A stretch of DNA of 14,331 nucleotides from Roseburia sp. (GCA_017626625.1 JAGAIK010000033.1:1-14331); one strand, 5' to 3'. Shown: positions 1 to 8,423, counted from the stretch's first letter. Made by a program: numbers and translations. Notes: generated by a model not told the origin, from the letters alone.

Positions 1-1182
1 ATGCGCCGGGCGGCAGTGAAGGCTTATTCTGATTTTTATCATCAGCATGAGGAGCGCTTAGAGGAAATCTGGCAGGAGCTTATCACCATAAGAAACCAGA
101 TGGGGAAAAATTTAGGCTATGAGAATTTTATTCCGGTGGGCTATTTGCAGCAGGGGAGAACGGATTACGGCATGGAAGAGGTGGAATCCTTCCGCAAACA
201 GGTGCAGGAGGTTATCGTTCCGCTCTGCAGCCGGCTCTATGAAGCGCAGAAAAAGCGGCTGGGTGTGGATGAGCTGATGTTTTATGATGAAAAACGGGTG
301 TTTTCCGACGGAAATGCCGTTCCTGCAGGGGATGATGATTTCATGGTGGAGCAGGCAAGGAAAATGTATCATGATATCAGCCCGGAAACCGGGGAATTTA
401 TTGACTTTATGATAGAGCATGAGCTGATGGATTTGAAAAATAAACCGGGAAAGGCTTCCACGGGCTACATGACATTTCTGCCGGTTTATCAAGCGCCTTT
501 TGTATTCTCCTGCTTTAACCAGACTATTTTTGACATGCAGGTATTGAGCCATGAATTAGGTCATGCTTTTGCGGGTTACATGGCAATGAGAAATCAGCCT
601 GTGATAAGCTATTATATGAGTTCTACCGATATCGCAGAAATCCACTCCATGGCGATGGAGCAGTTTGCCTACCCTTATGCGGAGCAGTTCTTAGGAGAGG
701 ATGCGGAGAAATTCCGTTTCGCTCATCTGCAGGAGGCAATCACCTTTGTGCCCTTCGGTGTGGCGGTGGACGAGTTTCAGCATATCTGTTATGCCAATCC
801 TTCGCTGACACCGAAGGAGCGTACCTTAGAATGGAAGAAATTAGAGGAAAAATATATGCCGTGGCGGAAATATGATGCAGACGATTTCTTTGACCGGGGA
901 GGCTTCTGGTATCACAAACTTCATATTTACCTTTACCCCTTCTATTATATTAATTATACCTTAACCACCATGGGAGCCATGGAGTTTAAAAAGAAGGATT
1001 TAGAGAACCACAAGGCGGCATGGGAAGATTATCTGAAGCTCTGCAAATGCGGCGGCAGCATGAGCTATTTAGAGACGCTGCGTTATGCAAACTTGAGCAA
1101 TCCCTTTGAGGCGGGAAGTGTGGAAAAGGCAGTTTCCGTGGCAAGGGAGGCGCTTTTGAGCAGCAAATATATGGAAGAATAA
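1..1182 (+). CDS. M3-family oligoendopeptidase (PepF-like zinc metallopeptidase), N-terminus outside the window
   Basis: This is a cytoplasmic-type zinc peptidase that cleaves short peptides. The HExxH zinc motif is visible as H184-E185-L-G-H188, and E213 in AEIHSM, 25 residues later, fits the third zinc ligand of clan MA/M3. The tyrosine-rich segment FWYHKLHIYLYPFYYINYTL near residues 300-320 is typical of the M3 substrate-binding region. The 393 residues seen are far short of the roughly 560-600 usual for this family. The first bases happen to read ATG but continue as RRAAVKAYSDFY, a segment that lies well inside related proteins, so the true start is upstream of the window. It ends in TAA with no obvious terminator before the next small gene. 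The family is confident; the exact substrate is not known, and there is no signal peptide to judge because the N-terminus is missing. Confidence 0.9.
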   Translation: MRRAAVKAYSDFYHQHEERLEEIWQELITIRNQMGKNLGYENFIPVGYLQQGRTDYGMEEVESFRKQVQEVIVPLCSRLYEAQKKRLGVDELMFYDEKRVFSDGNAVPAGDDDFMVEQARKMYHDISPETGEFIDFMIEHELMDLKNKPGKASTGYMTFLPVYQAPFVFSCFNQTIFDMQVLSHELGHAFAGYMAMRNQPVISYYMSSTDIAEIHSMAMEQFAYPYAEQFLGEDAEKFRFAHLQEAITFVPFGVAVDEFQHICYANPSLTPKERTLEWKKLEEKYMPWRKYDADDFFDRGGFWYHKLHIYLYPFYYINYTLTTMGAMEFKKKDLENHKAAWEDYLKLCKCGGSMSYLETLRYANLSNPFEAGSVEKAVSVAREALLSSKYMEE

Positions 1183-1234
1183 CGGTCATGATATGGCAAC
1201 TGTGTCATAAATTGGGAAAGAGCAGAAAAGAAGA

Positions 1235-1249
1235 GCATAAAATTTATGC
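1235..1249. repeat. Perfect 15-bp palindrome just upstream of the small membrane protein
   Basis: GCATAAA, a central A, and TTTATGC form a perfect inverted repeat ending five bases before the GGAGG ribosome site of the 1264 gene. It could be an operator or a weak RNA hairpin in the leader. There is no U-run, so it is not a terminator. Short AT-rich palindromes also arise by chance. Confidence 0.4.
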
Positions 1250-1263
1250 ACATGGAGGTAAAA

Positions 1264-1578
1264 ATGGAAGAATTATTGGAACTTACAAAAAAACAGCTTT
1301 TGATGCAGAAAATTATCAGCGCTTGTCTTGCTGTGATGGTGGTGGTGCTTCTCATTGGAGGCGGCATTTTGGTGGGACATATGAACCGTATGGCAGCCTC
1401 TATGGAAGATGTGGCGCAGAAGGTGGAAGAGATTGATATGCAGTCCGTCAATGACGCCATTGAAGAAACCCAGGGGCTTTTAGAGAGCGTCGATGAATTT
1501 TCAATGGCGGTGGACGGAATGACAGAAAAAGTCAATAGTCTGAGCGACTGGTTTAGCGGATTGCTGGGAGGACGGTAG
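1264..1578 (+). CDS. Small single-pass membrane protein of unknown function
   Basis: I do not recognise this gene. It encodes 104 residues: a short charged N-terminus (MEELLELTKKQLLMQK), one hydrophobic segment at about residues 16-36 (IISACLAVMVVVLLIGGGIL), then a polar, heptad-like stretch of about 60 residues that looks coiled-coil forming (MEDVAQKVEEIDMQSVNDAIEETQ). It ends in SDWFSGLLGGR. The start at 1264 is chosen because GGAGG at 1254-1258 sits five bases upstream; an ATG at 1246 in the same frame overlaps that site and has no good Shine-Dalgarno sequence. The gene follows the peptidase by 81 bases, and its stop lies one base from the stop of the convergent AraC gene. The architecture resembles small DUF948-like or tether-type proteins, but that is only a shape resemblance. 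Confidence 0.65.
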   Translation: MEELLELTKKQLLMQKIISACLAVMVVVLLIGGGILVGHMNRMAASMEDVAQKVEEIDMQSVNDAIEETQGLLESVDEFSMAVDGMTEKVNSLSDWFSGLLGGR

Positions 1579-1579
1579 A

Positions 1580-2422
1580 TTATTTATGTTGATTTCTCCA
1601 TTCTCTCGGAGATACGCCGTATATGGTTTTAAATGCACGTGAAAAATGAAGCTGATTTTCGTATCCCACAGCAGAACCGATTTCTGCAATGGATAAGGAG
1701 GTCAGCTTTAATAATTCGGTCGCTTTTACCATCCGGTAATGGATTAAAAATTCCTGCGGTGAACGGCCGACCGAATTGCGGAAAATTTTTCCAAAATAGC
1801 TGCGGTTGATTCCGCAGACTGCCGCAATATCCTCAATGGTAATGTTATTCTGAAAATTCTGTTCAATGAAATTGATGGCTTCCTTGATATAGTAGTCGCT
1901 CATTTTCCCACTGGGGGTCAGTTTCCTTGCCTGCGCAGACCGGGTCAGGCAGTCTAAAAACAGGTAAAGATGTCCGATGAGATGAAAGGGAGATTCCTTT
2001 GGATGCCGGACAATATAAAGCATTTCCTCCTGTAATTGCTCACGCAAATCTTTGGAGTGGGAGCGGTAAACAGGCTGATCGACAGAAAGCTCCGTCAAGT
2101 CAAGGGCTTCTTTTACCCGGAGCCCGTCAAATTCAATCCACACGTATTCCCAGGGCAGATTTTGGTCAGCAAAATAGGTTGTTATCTGTCCCGGAAAAAT
2201 CACAAATCCCTGTCCGCTCTTAATCGAATAGGTCTGTGTTTCTCCTTTTGCATTATCCGCCATAAGCGTCCCGGTACCGGAAAGGATATAGTGGAACAGA
2301 TAGTGATTCCGTGCAACGGGTCCGAAAGAATGCCCCGGCGTACACTGCTCATAGCCATATTGGTACATTCCTAAATCAATAAAATTTTCACTGGGAAATA
2401 TATTAAAAAATGTATTGCTCAT
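1580..2422 (-). CDS. AraC-family transcriptional regulator, probable activator of the raffinose/melibiose operon
   Basis: The protein has 280 residues. The N-terminal half (about 15-160) fits a cupin-type AraC ligand-binding domain, with HYLFHYILSGTGTL and GQGFVIFPGQITTYFAD as its typical strands. Residues 177-280 form the double helix-turn-helix domain, with IEDIAAVCGINRSYFGKIFR and the diagnostic second motif SIAEIGSAVGYENQLHFSRAFK followed by YGVSPREWR. An in-frame upstream ATG exists at 2464, but the ATG at 2420-2422 has AGGAGGAG (2429-2436) six bases upstream and gives the normal N-terminus MSNTFFNIFPSENF, so 2422 is used. The gene is divergent from the sugar transporter operon, which is the usual position for a MsmR/RafR-like regulator that binds an alpha-galactoside or its breakdown product. 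The family is sure; the ligand and target are inferred from position. Confidence 0.9.
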   Translation of the reverse strand: MSNTFFNIFPSENFIDLGMYQYGYEQCTPGHSFGPVARNHYLFHYILSGTGTLMADNAKGETQTYSIKSGQGFVIFPGQITTYFADQNLPWEYVWIEFDGLRVKEALDLTELSVDQPVYRSHSKDLREQLQEEMLYIVRHPKESPFHLIGHLYLFLDCLTRSAQARKLTPSGKMSDYYIKEAINFIEQNFQNNITIEDIAAVCGINRSYFGKIFRNSVGRSPQEFLIHYRMVKATELLKLTSLSIAEIGSAVGYENQLHFSRAFKTIYGVSPREWRNQHK

Positions 2423-2469
2423 CCTATGCTCCTCCTGGTGCTTTATACCATAATGCGTCATCATATGAT

Positions 2470-2475
2470 ATTATA
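2470..2475 (-). promoter_or_regulatory. Extended -10 promoter of the AraC-family regulator
   Basis: On the minus strand the bases read TGCTATAAT, a perfect TATAAT with an extended TG element. The expected start of transcription is near 2463, leaving a leader of about 40 bases. No good -35 match is seen 17 bases upstream, where GCAT-containing repeats lie instead, which would allow autoregulation. Confidence 0.6.
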
Positions 2476-2485
2476 GCACAAAATA

Positions 2486-2537
2486 AAGCATTTTGGCATA
2501 AAAACAGGAAAATGCCGCTATTTATAGATAGCATATT
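2486..2537. promoter_or_regulatory. GCAT-rich repeat cluster, candidate AraC operator between divergent promoters
   Basis: Related short elements lie between the two divergent -10 boxes. They are AAGCATTTT (from 2487) and GGCATAAA (2495-2502) on the plus strand, GGCATTTT on the minus strand (2509-2516), and AGCATATT (2530-2537). GGCAT (2495-2499) and ATGCC (2512-2516) are inverted copies. A separate perfect inverted repeat, GCTAT and ATAGC around six bases (2517-2532), overlaps the expected -35 position of the transporter promoter. AraC proteins usually activate from sites that abut or overlap the -35, so the placement fits, but the exact operator is not proven. Confidence 0.45.
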
Positions 2538-2544
2538 GGAATGT

Positions 2545-2550
2545 TATAAT
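2545..2550 (+). promoter_or_regulatory. Extended -10 promoter of the raffinose transport and utilisation operon
   Basis: TGTTATAAT (2542-2550) is a consensus -10 with an upstream TG. Bases at the -35 distance (about 2521-2527, TTTATAG) match TTGACA poorly, which is typical of an activator-dependent promoter. Transcription would start near 2557, about 43 bases before the lipoprotein ATG. Confidence 0.6.
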
Positions 2551-2599
2551 CCATAATAACAAAAGCAGAAAACGAAATTCAGTGAAAAGGAGAGAGAAT

Positions 2600-3898
2600 A
2601 TGGCAAAAAGAAGGATTATGAAAGGAATACCGGCAGCAGTTGGGATTGCGCTTGGCGCAGCCTGGCTTGCCGGCTGTGGGCAGAGTGAAGCGAGCGGTAA
2701 AGTGGAAGTGGAACTGGTCTCCTATAAGCCGGAGGCGGTAGAAGCTTTTGAGGAGATAGCGGAGCGCTTTAATGAGGCGCATGATGATATTCATTTAACG
2801 ATTGATTCTCCCAATGAAGCCATGACCATTCTGAAAACAAGATTTATCCGGGAGGATTATCCGGATATTGTTGGAATTGGCGGGGATATCAATTATTCTA
2901 ATTTTCTGGATGCGGATTTATTTATGGACATTTCAGATTTAGAAGAAACCGGAATGGTGAAACAGTCCTATCTGGATATGGATAAGGAACTGGAATTTAT
3001 TCCACAGGAGGGGATTTACGCATTGCCTTACGCTGCCAATGCGGCAGGTATTCTTTTCAACCAGGATATGTTTGAGGAGCATGGCTGGGAGATACCGGAA
3101 ACCTGGGAGGAATTTACCGCTTTATGTGAAGAGATTGATGCCAGCGGGATACAGCCAATCTATTTGGGGTATAAGGATACCTGGACATGTCTTGCACCCT
3201 GGAATGCCCTGGCAGTGGGCTTGACCGATTCCGATACCTGCAGCCAGGTAAATATGGGAAATACTACCTTTTCGGAAACCTATCGGGAGACGGCGGAAAA
3301 AATGAAAGACCTGCTTGCATATGCCGAGCCTAATCCCTATGCCTACGGCTACAATGATGCCTGCACTGCCTTTGCCAGAGGACAGTCGGCGATGTACCCC
3401 ATCGGGAGCTATGCAATCCCTCAGATTAAGTCGGTGAATCCGGACATGAATATCGGCTCGTTTCCGTTTCCGGCAAATGAGAGGGAAGAGGATAATGTCT
3501 TAAATTCCGGGATTGATTTACAGTTTTGTGTGATGAAGAACACCGAAAACAAAGAAGCGGTATATGAGGTGCTCCGCTTTTTATACGAAGATGAAACCAT
3601 TCAGATTTATCTTGACAGTCAGGGCGGCATTAGCTGCAAAATGGGGGAATTTGAACTTTCCAAGGAACTCGAAGGCATGAAAGATTATATTGAAAATGAC
3701 AGAATGACAGATTATCAGGACCACCATTATCCAAGTGAAATGAGTGTGGATGCCATGATACAGACGTTTTTGTTAGATGACAGCGAACATGCAGTGGATA
3801 CCTTTTTACAGCGGTTTGATACGGATTGGAAGCGCTATAACAGGGATTTAATCAGAAAAGTACAGCAGTATCAGCAGGAAGAGGAGGAAGTTCAATGA
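2600..3898 (+). CDS. ABC transporter sugar-binding lipoprotein (MsmE/RafE-like)
   Basis: This is the extracellular solute-binding component of a carbohydrate ABC importer of the CUT1 type. It has 432 residues. The first 26 form a lipoprotein signal: positive MAKRRIMK, a hydrophobic stretch, and the lipobox L-A-G-C with the lipidated cysteine at 26. The mature part has family-1 features (SYKPEAVEAFEEIAERFNEAHDDI at the N-lobe; YALPYAANAAGILFNQDMFEEHGWEIPETWEEF in the middle; FARGQSAMYPIGSYA later). The ATG at 2600 is preferred over an in-frame GTG at 2582 because AAGGAG (2587-2592) is placed seven bases before it. It is the first gene of the operon, and its stop overlaps the next start (ATGA at 3895-3898). 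Raffinose or another alpha-galactoside is the likely ligand, inferred from the alpha-galactosidase downstream. Confidence 0.9.
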   Translation: MAKRRIMKGIPAAVGIALGAAWLAGCGQSEASGKVEVELVSYKPEAVEAFEEIAERFNEAHDDIHLTIDSPNEAMTILKTRFIREDYPDIVGIGGDINYSNFLDADLFMDISDLEETGMVKQSYLDMDKELEFIPQEGIYALPYAANAAGILFNQDMFEEHGWEIPETWEEFTALCEEIDASGIQPIYLGYKDTWTCLAPWNALAVGLTDSDTCSQVNMGNTTFSETYRETAEKMKDLLAYAEPNPYAYGYNDACTAFARGQSAMYPIGSYAIPQIKSVNPDMNIGSFPFPANEREEDNVLNSGIDLQFCVMKNTENKEAVYEVLRFLYEDETIQIYLDSQGGISCKMGEFELSKELEGMKDYIENDRMTDYQDHHYPSEMSVDAMIQTFLLDDSEHAVDTFLQRFDTDWKRYNRDLIRKVQQYQQEEEEVQ

Positions 3899-4770
3899 AA
3901 AGGAAGATGGCAAACAGGGAGAAAACGTTCTGGGCAGTGACGATACCGGTATTGATTTTGTTTTTTACCTTCAACACGCTGCCGATGATAAAAGGCGTCA
4001 TTTACAGTTTTACAAACTACAGGGGCTACGGCACCTATGATTATGTGGGATTCAGAAACTATATGGACCTCTTTACGGATGCCAGGGTAGGAAAAAGTTA
4101 TCTTTTTACCTTTAAATATGCGCTGGCGGGAACCGTTCTGGTAAATGTCATCAGCTTAATCATGGCGCTTGGATTAAACAGTCAGATACGTTTTAAGAGC
4201 GCGCTGCGGGGGATTTATTTTGTACCCAACATTTTGGGCGGACTGGTGATTGGCTATATTTTCAGCTTTATATTTACCTATATCCTTCCGGCGGTGGGAG
4301 ATATGTTTGGCATTGGTTTTTTACAGAACAGTATTCTTGCCAGTGAAAAATATGCGTGGATTGGAGTGCTGATTGTAGGTGTGTGGCAGGCGGTGGCGAT
4401 GAATACCATCATTTATATTTCAGGACTTCAGACGGTTCCGCAGGATGTATATGAAGCCAGTATGTTAGATGGGGCAAGCAAATGGAAAGAATTTTGGAAA
4501 GTGACGCTGCCCTTAGTGCTTCCCTTTGTAACCATCAATCTGGTGCTCAGCACCAAAAATTTCCTGATGGTATTCGACCAGATTGTTTCCTTGACCAAAG
4601 GAGGACCGGCACAGAGTACGGAATCTATTTCTTATCTCATATATAAAAACGGAATGGACGGGGGACAATTTGGTTTCCAGAGCGCCAATGCAGTCATTTT
4701 CTTTCTGGTGATTGTGGCAATTTCCATTTTCCAGATGACAGTCATGAATAAAAAGGAGGAACAGCTATAA
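3895..4770 (+). CDS. Sugar ABC transporter permease, first subunit (MsmF/UgpA-like)
   Basis: The 291-residue protein is an inner-membrane permease of the CUT1 family with about six hydrophobic segments, the first at residues 11-33 after the cytoplasmic KRKMANREK. The conserved EAA loop that contacts the ATPase is clear near residues 188-205 (YEASMLDGASKWKEFWKV, with E-A-S and the conserved G). The start codon overlaps the stop of the lipoprotein gene by four bases, so translation is probably coupled. It pairs with the next permease to form the pore. The substrate is inferred from the operon only. Confidence 0.92.
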   Translation: MKRKMANREKTFWAVTIPVLILFFTFNTLPMIKGVIYSFTNYRGYGTYDYVGFRNYMDLFTDARVGKSYLFTFKYALAGTVLVNVISLIMALGLNSQIRFKSALRGIYFVPNILGGLVIGYIFSFIFTYILPAVGDMFGIGFLQNSILASEKYAWIGVLIVGVWQAVAMNTIIYISGLQTVPQDVYEASMLDGASKWKEFWKVTLPLVLPFVTINLVLSTKNFLMVFDQIVSLTKGGPAQSTESISYLIYKNGMDGGQFGFQSANAVIFFLVIVAISIFQMTVMNKKEEQL

Positions 4771-5609
4771 TGAAGGAGAAGAAAAAAACAAACTGGGTAT
4801 TGACGATTGTCTTGATATTGGGAACCGTTACTGTTTTTTTCCCGCTGTATATGGCAGTTATCATTGCTTTTAAGCAGCCAAGTGAAATGACTAATGATGT
4901 GGCAGGCGCCCTGGCGTTTCCGGCAAAATGGAGCCTCGATAACTTCCGGCAGGCGATGGAGGTGACGGATTTCTGGAGGTCTTTGGGAAACAGCCTTCTC
5001 ATTACGCTTACAACCATTGTCTTAGCGGTGCTGCTTCATTCCCTGGCGGGTTATGTCATCGGCAGGGGAATGGCAAAGAAAAAGAGCTTCCGCGTGATTT
5101 ACCTGTATATTGTCAGCGGTATGTTTGTTCCGTTTTCCATTCTTATGATGCCGCTGGTAAAACAGACTGCACAGATGGGCTTAGGAAACCGGGCAGGGGT
5201 AATCCTTTTGTATCTGGTATTTTATATGCCGATGAATGTGCTGCTTTATACGGGATATATGAAAAACATTCCCATGGCGTTAGAAGAGGCTGCAGACATT
5301 GACGGAGCCAGCACATGGAAAACTTTCTGGAAGATTGTATTTCCCATGATGTCGCCTATGCACGCTACGGTGGCAATCCTTACAGCCCTTGGCACCTGGA
5401 ATGATGTCATGACGCCGCTGGTAATTTTGTCCGGGACAGGACAGAATACACTGCCGTTAGCACAGCTTAATTTCCAGACGCAGTTCGGCACAAATTACAA
5501 TCTGGCGTTTGCATCGTATCTTCTGGCATTGATTCCCATTCTTGTCTTTTATATCATCTGCCAGAAACAGATATTAAACGGAGTGGCAAACGGAGCAGTG
5601 AAAGGATAG
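4770..5609 (+). CDS. Sugar ABC transporter permease, second subunit (MsmG/UgpE-like)
   Basis: The 279-residue membrane protein has a first hydrophobic segment at about residues 9-30 and the usual six-segment layout. The EAA loop reads LEEAADIDGASTWKTFWKIV in the second half, followed by FPMMSPMHATVAI. It is the second half of the heterodimeric CUT1 channel. Its ATG overlaps the last base of the previous stop (TAATG), with AAAGGAGGA at 4752-4760 as the ribosome site. No ATP-binding subunit follows. Gram-positive sugar importers of this class commonly share one MsmK/MsiK-type ATPase encoded elsewhere, so its absence here is expected rather than a defect. Confidence 0.92.
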   Translation: MKEKKKTNWVLTIVLILGTVTVFFPLYMAVIIAFKQPSEMTNDVAGALAFPAKWSLDNFRQAMEVTDFWRSLGNSLLITLTTIVLAVLLHSLAGYVIGRGMAKKKSFRVIYLYIVSGMFVPFSILMMPLVKQTAQMGLGNRAGVILLYLVFYMPMNVLLYTGYMKNIPMALEEAADIDGASTWKTFWKIVFPMMSPMHATVAILTALGTWNDVMTPLVILSGTGQNTLPLAQLNFQTQFGTNYNLAFASYLLALIPILVFYIICQKQILNGVANGAVKG

Positions 5610-5618
5610 GTGAAAGAG

Positions 5619-8423
5619 ATGGCAGTTGTTTATAATCCCAACAAAAGAATTTTCAGTTTACATACAAAACATACAACGTATCAGATGATGGTAGACCGCT
5701 ATGGATATTTACTGCATTTATACTACGGCGCTGCCAATAAAGGGCTGATGGACTATGCGCTGGCCTATGCCGACAGGGGATATTCCGGGCAGCCCTATGA
5801 AGCGGGAAATGACAGAACCTATTCTCTGGATACGCTGCCCCAGGAATACCCCACCCTTGGCACCGGTGATTACAGGAATTATGCCCTGAACATAGAGAAT
5901 GGGGACGGTTCCGAGTGCTGCAGGCTTAAATTTTCCCGTTATGAGAAAAGGAGAGGGAAGTACCGCTTAAAGGGGCTTCCGGCGGTATGGGCGGACGAGA
6001 AGGAAGCGGAGACGTTGGAGATTGTGTTGGAGGACAGCGTCAGCGGAGTAGAGGTAATTCTGTTATACGGCGTCTTAGAAGAGGCGGATATCATCACAAG
6101 AAGCGTCGTCGTCCGCAATACCGGGAAAGAGAGGGTTACGGTCAGGAAAGCCGCAGCCGCCTGTCTGGATTTTGTCTCAGGGGATTTTGACGTGGTGAAA
6201 TTTTACGGAAAACATGCCATGGAAAGAAATGCGGAGCGCACCCCGGTGGGACATGATACGGTGTCTTTTGGCAGCAGAAGGGGAACCTCAAGCCATCAGT
6301 ACAATCCCTCTGTTATTTTAGCGGACAGGAATACCACGGAGGATTTTGGGGATTGCTATGGAATGTTGTTTGTATACAGCGGAAATTTCCTGTGTGAGGT
6401 GGAAAAAGACCAGATAAATCAGACCAGACTGCTGATGGGGCTGAGTGATGAGCTGTTTTCGTACCCTTTAGAGGCGGGGGAGGAATTTACAGTGCCGGAG
6501 GTTATCCTGTCTTATTCTGAACATGGTTTTGCCGAACTGTCCCACAGATACCATTCCTGCATCCGTAACCATGTATGCAGGGGAAACTATGTGAATACCG
6601 AAAGACCGGTATTGATTAACAGTTGGGAAGCCGCTTATTTTGACTTCAACGGGGACACCATCATTGGTCTGGCGAAAGAAGCGGCTGCCCTTGGAATTGA
6701 CATGGTGGTCATGGACGACGGGTGGTTTGGCAGACGCAATGATGATAATTCATCCCTGGGGGACTGGTACGTGAACGAAGAGAAACTGGGCTGTACGCTG
6801 GCAGAGCTGATTCGCAGCATTAACAGCCTGGGGGTAAAATTCGGAATCTGGATTGAGCCTGAGATGGTAAATGAGGACAGCGATTTGTACAGAAAACATC
6901 CCGACTGGGCGATAAAAACGAAAAACAGAGCGCCTGTCCGGTCGCGAAACCAGTTGCTTCTTGATTTTTCACGAAAAGAAGTAAGAGATTATGTTTTCGG
7001 ACAGATTTGCGCCATCCTAGATCAGGGAAATATTGAATACATTAAGTGGGATATGAACCGGAGCATGGCAGATGTCTATGCAGGGAATCTGACCTATGAT
7101 TATGTGCTGGGGCTGTATGAGTTCTTAGAGAATCTGACCCGAAAATACCCGGATATCCTGCTGGAGGGCTGCTGCGGCGGCGGCGGAAGGTTCGACGCGG
7201 GAATGATGTACTATACGCCGCAGATTTGGTGCAGTGATAATACGGATGCCATAAACAGGACAAAAATCCAGTACGGCTCCTCCTTTTTCTATCCCATTTC
7301 AGTCGTGGGCTCCCATGTGTCTGCTGTTCCAAACCACCAGACCGGGAGAATCACCAGCCTGAATACCAGAGGAATCACTGCCATGGCAGGAACCTTTGGA
7401 TATGAGATGAATCCGGCGCTTTTAAGTGAGGAGGAAAAAGCGGTTGTCCGGGAGCAGATTCAGACCTATAAGAAATATGAAAAACTGATATGCCAGGGCG
7501 AGTATTATCGGCTTTCTAATCCTTTTACGGAGGAATATTCTTCCTGGATGTTTGTCTCAGAGGACAAAAAACAGGCGCTTGTGAACGTGGTGAGACTTGA
7601 GGTACAGGGGAACATGGCAGCCACCTATGTGAAGCTGAAAGGTCTTAAGAAAGAGGCAGAGTATCTGGATCATGCTACAGGGCGCCTGTATACCGGAGCG
7701 GCATTGATGGAAACAGGAATCCTTCTTCCTTTCCCGAAACAGGAATATGAGGCATATCAGATAGAACTGACGGAAATGGATTTGGCAAAGAATTTATACG
7801 AAGTCGTAAAGAAGCATATTCCTGCGCAGGGGGAAAAAACGGTAATCAGCATTTTCGGCGGTTCCGGCAGCGGAAAAACGACATTAGCTTCCCTGGTCAG
7901 CCAGTATTTTCTGAATGACGGAACAGGCTGTTATGTGCTTGCCGGGGACAATTATCCCAAAAGGGTTCCGAAATGCAATGATGCGGAAAGACAGAGAATT
8001 TATGAAGAAAGAGGCATCGCCGGATTGACGGAATATCTGGGAACGCCGGAGGAAATTGCATTTGACGAGGTGAATAAAGTGATTGCGGAGTTTAAGGCAG
8101 GCAAGACGTCTGTTCCGTTGAGAATCATGGGGCGGGAAGAAGGCGATGTCCGCTATGAAGCTGCGGATTTTCAGGATATTCCGGTACTCCTTGTGGAATG
8201 GACCCACGGCGGAAGTGAATTTCTGACCGGAGTAGATTTGTCCGTTTATATCGACAGCACCCCGGAAGAGACATTGCAGAAAAGGATAAGGCGCAACAGG
8301 GACGAAAATGCAGCCAGCGAGCTGATAGGAACGGTACTTGAGATTGAGCAGAAAAAGCTTTTAGAGCAGGCGAAAAAAGCAAAAATCGTAATAGGCAGGG
8401 ACGGTGGTATTTATGAACAATAA
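5619..8423 (+). CDS. agaSK: Alpha-galactosidase (GH36) fused to a P-loop sucrose kinase, AgaSK type
   Basis: This bifunctional cytoplasmic enzyme has 934 residues. Residues 1 to about 725 are a GH36 alpha-galactosidase: an N-terminal beta domain, then a TIM barrel with VMDDGWFG (D366, D367), KWDMNR with the nucleophile D478, and SDNTD (D540/D543), which carries the acid/base aspartate. These positions agree closely with characterised Geobacillus enzymes. Residues about 730-934 are a uridine-kinase-like P-loop domain with Walker A G747-GSGS-G-K753-T754, an EWTHGG segment, and an arginine-rich lid (RIRRNRDE). The order and length match AgaSK of Ruminococcus gnavus E1, reported to hydrolyse raffinose and melibiose and to phosphorylate sucrose. 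ATG 5619 is preferred (AGGTGA at 5608-5613) over GTG 5610. The gene lies ten bases after the permease stop and overlaps the phosphorylase start by 11 bases. No frameshift joins the halves; the fusion is a continuous reading frame. Confidence 0.93.
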   Translation: MAVVYNPNKRIFSLHTKHTTYQMMVDRYGYLLHLYYGAANKGLMDYALAYADRGYSGQPYEAGNDRTYSLDTLPQEYPTLGTGDYRNYALNIENGDGSECCRLKFSRYEKRRGKYRLKGLPAVWADEKEAETLEIVLEDSVSGVEVILLYGVLEEADIITRSVVVRNTGKERVTVRKAAAACLDFVSGDFDVVKFYGKHAMERNAERTPVGHDTVSFGSRRGTSSHQYNPSVILADRNTTEDFGDCYGMLFVYSGNFLCEVEKDQINQTRLLMGLSDELFSYPLEAGEEFTVPEVILSYSEHGFAELSHRYHSCIRNHVCRGNYVNTERPVLINSWEAAYFDFNGDTIIGLAKEAAALGIDMVVMDDGWFGRRNDDNSSLGDWYVNEEKLGCTLAELIRSINSLGVKFGIWIEPEMVNEDSDLYRKHPDWAIKTKNRAPVRSRNQLLLDFSRKEVRDYVFGQICAILDQGNIEYIKWDMNRSMADVYAGNLTYDYVLGLYEFLENLTRKYPDILLEGCCGGGGRFDAGMMYYTPQIWCSDNTDAINRTKIQYGSSFFYPISVVGSHVSAVPNHQTGRITSLNTRGITAMAGTFGYEMNPALLSEEEKAVVREQIQTYKKYEKLICQGEYYRLSNPFTEEYSSWMFVSEDKKQALVNVVRLEVQGNMAATYVKLKGLKKEAEYLDHATGRLYTGAALMETGILLPFPKQEYEAYQIELTEMDLAKNLYEVVKKHIPAQGEKTVISIFGGSGSGKTTLASLVSQYFLNDGTGCYVLAGDNYPKRVPKCNDAERQRIYEERGIAGLTEYLGTPEEIAFDEVNKVIAEFKAGKTSVPLRIMGREEGDVRYEAADFQDIPVLLVEWTHGGSEFLTGVDLSVYIDSTPEETLQKRIRRNRDENAASELIGTVLEIEQKKLLEQAKKAKIVIGRDGGIYEQ

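Noticed and set aside
1..3. First ATG as true start of the peptidase
   Set aside because: The protein lacks about 170-200 residues relative to its family, so the start is outside the window.
112..552. Minus-strand open frame of 146 codons inside the peptidase gene
   Set aside because: It is antisense to a well-conserved M3 peptidase; the translated product looks like a shadow of that coding sequence.
1188..1436. Open frame overlapping the small membrane protein
   Set aside because: It is out of frame with the better-supported 1264 gene, has no ribosome site and no recognisable protein features.
2036..2374. Plus-strand open frame inside the AraC gene
   Set aside because: It is antisense to conserved AraC cupin sequence, with no ribosome site or family likeness.
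2567..2580. Possible CcpA cre site (AGAAAACGAAATTC) in the operon leader
   Set aside because: The left half is close to consensus but the right half fails at several fixed positions.
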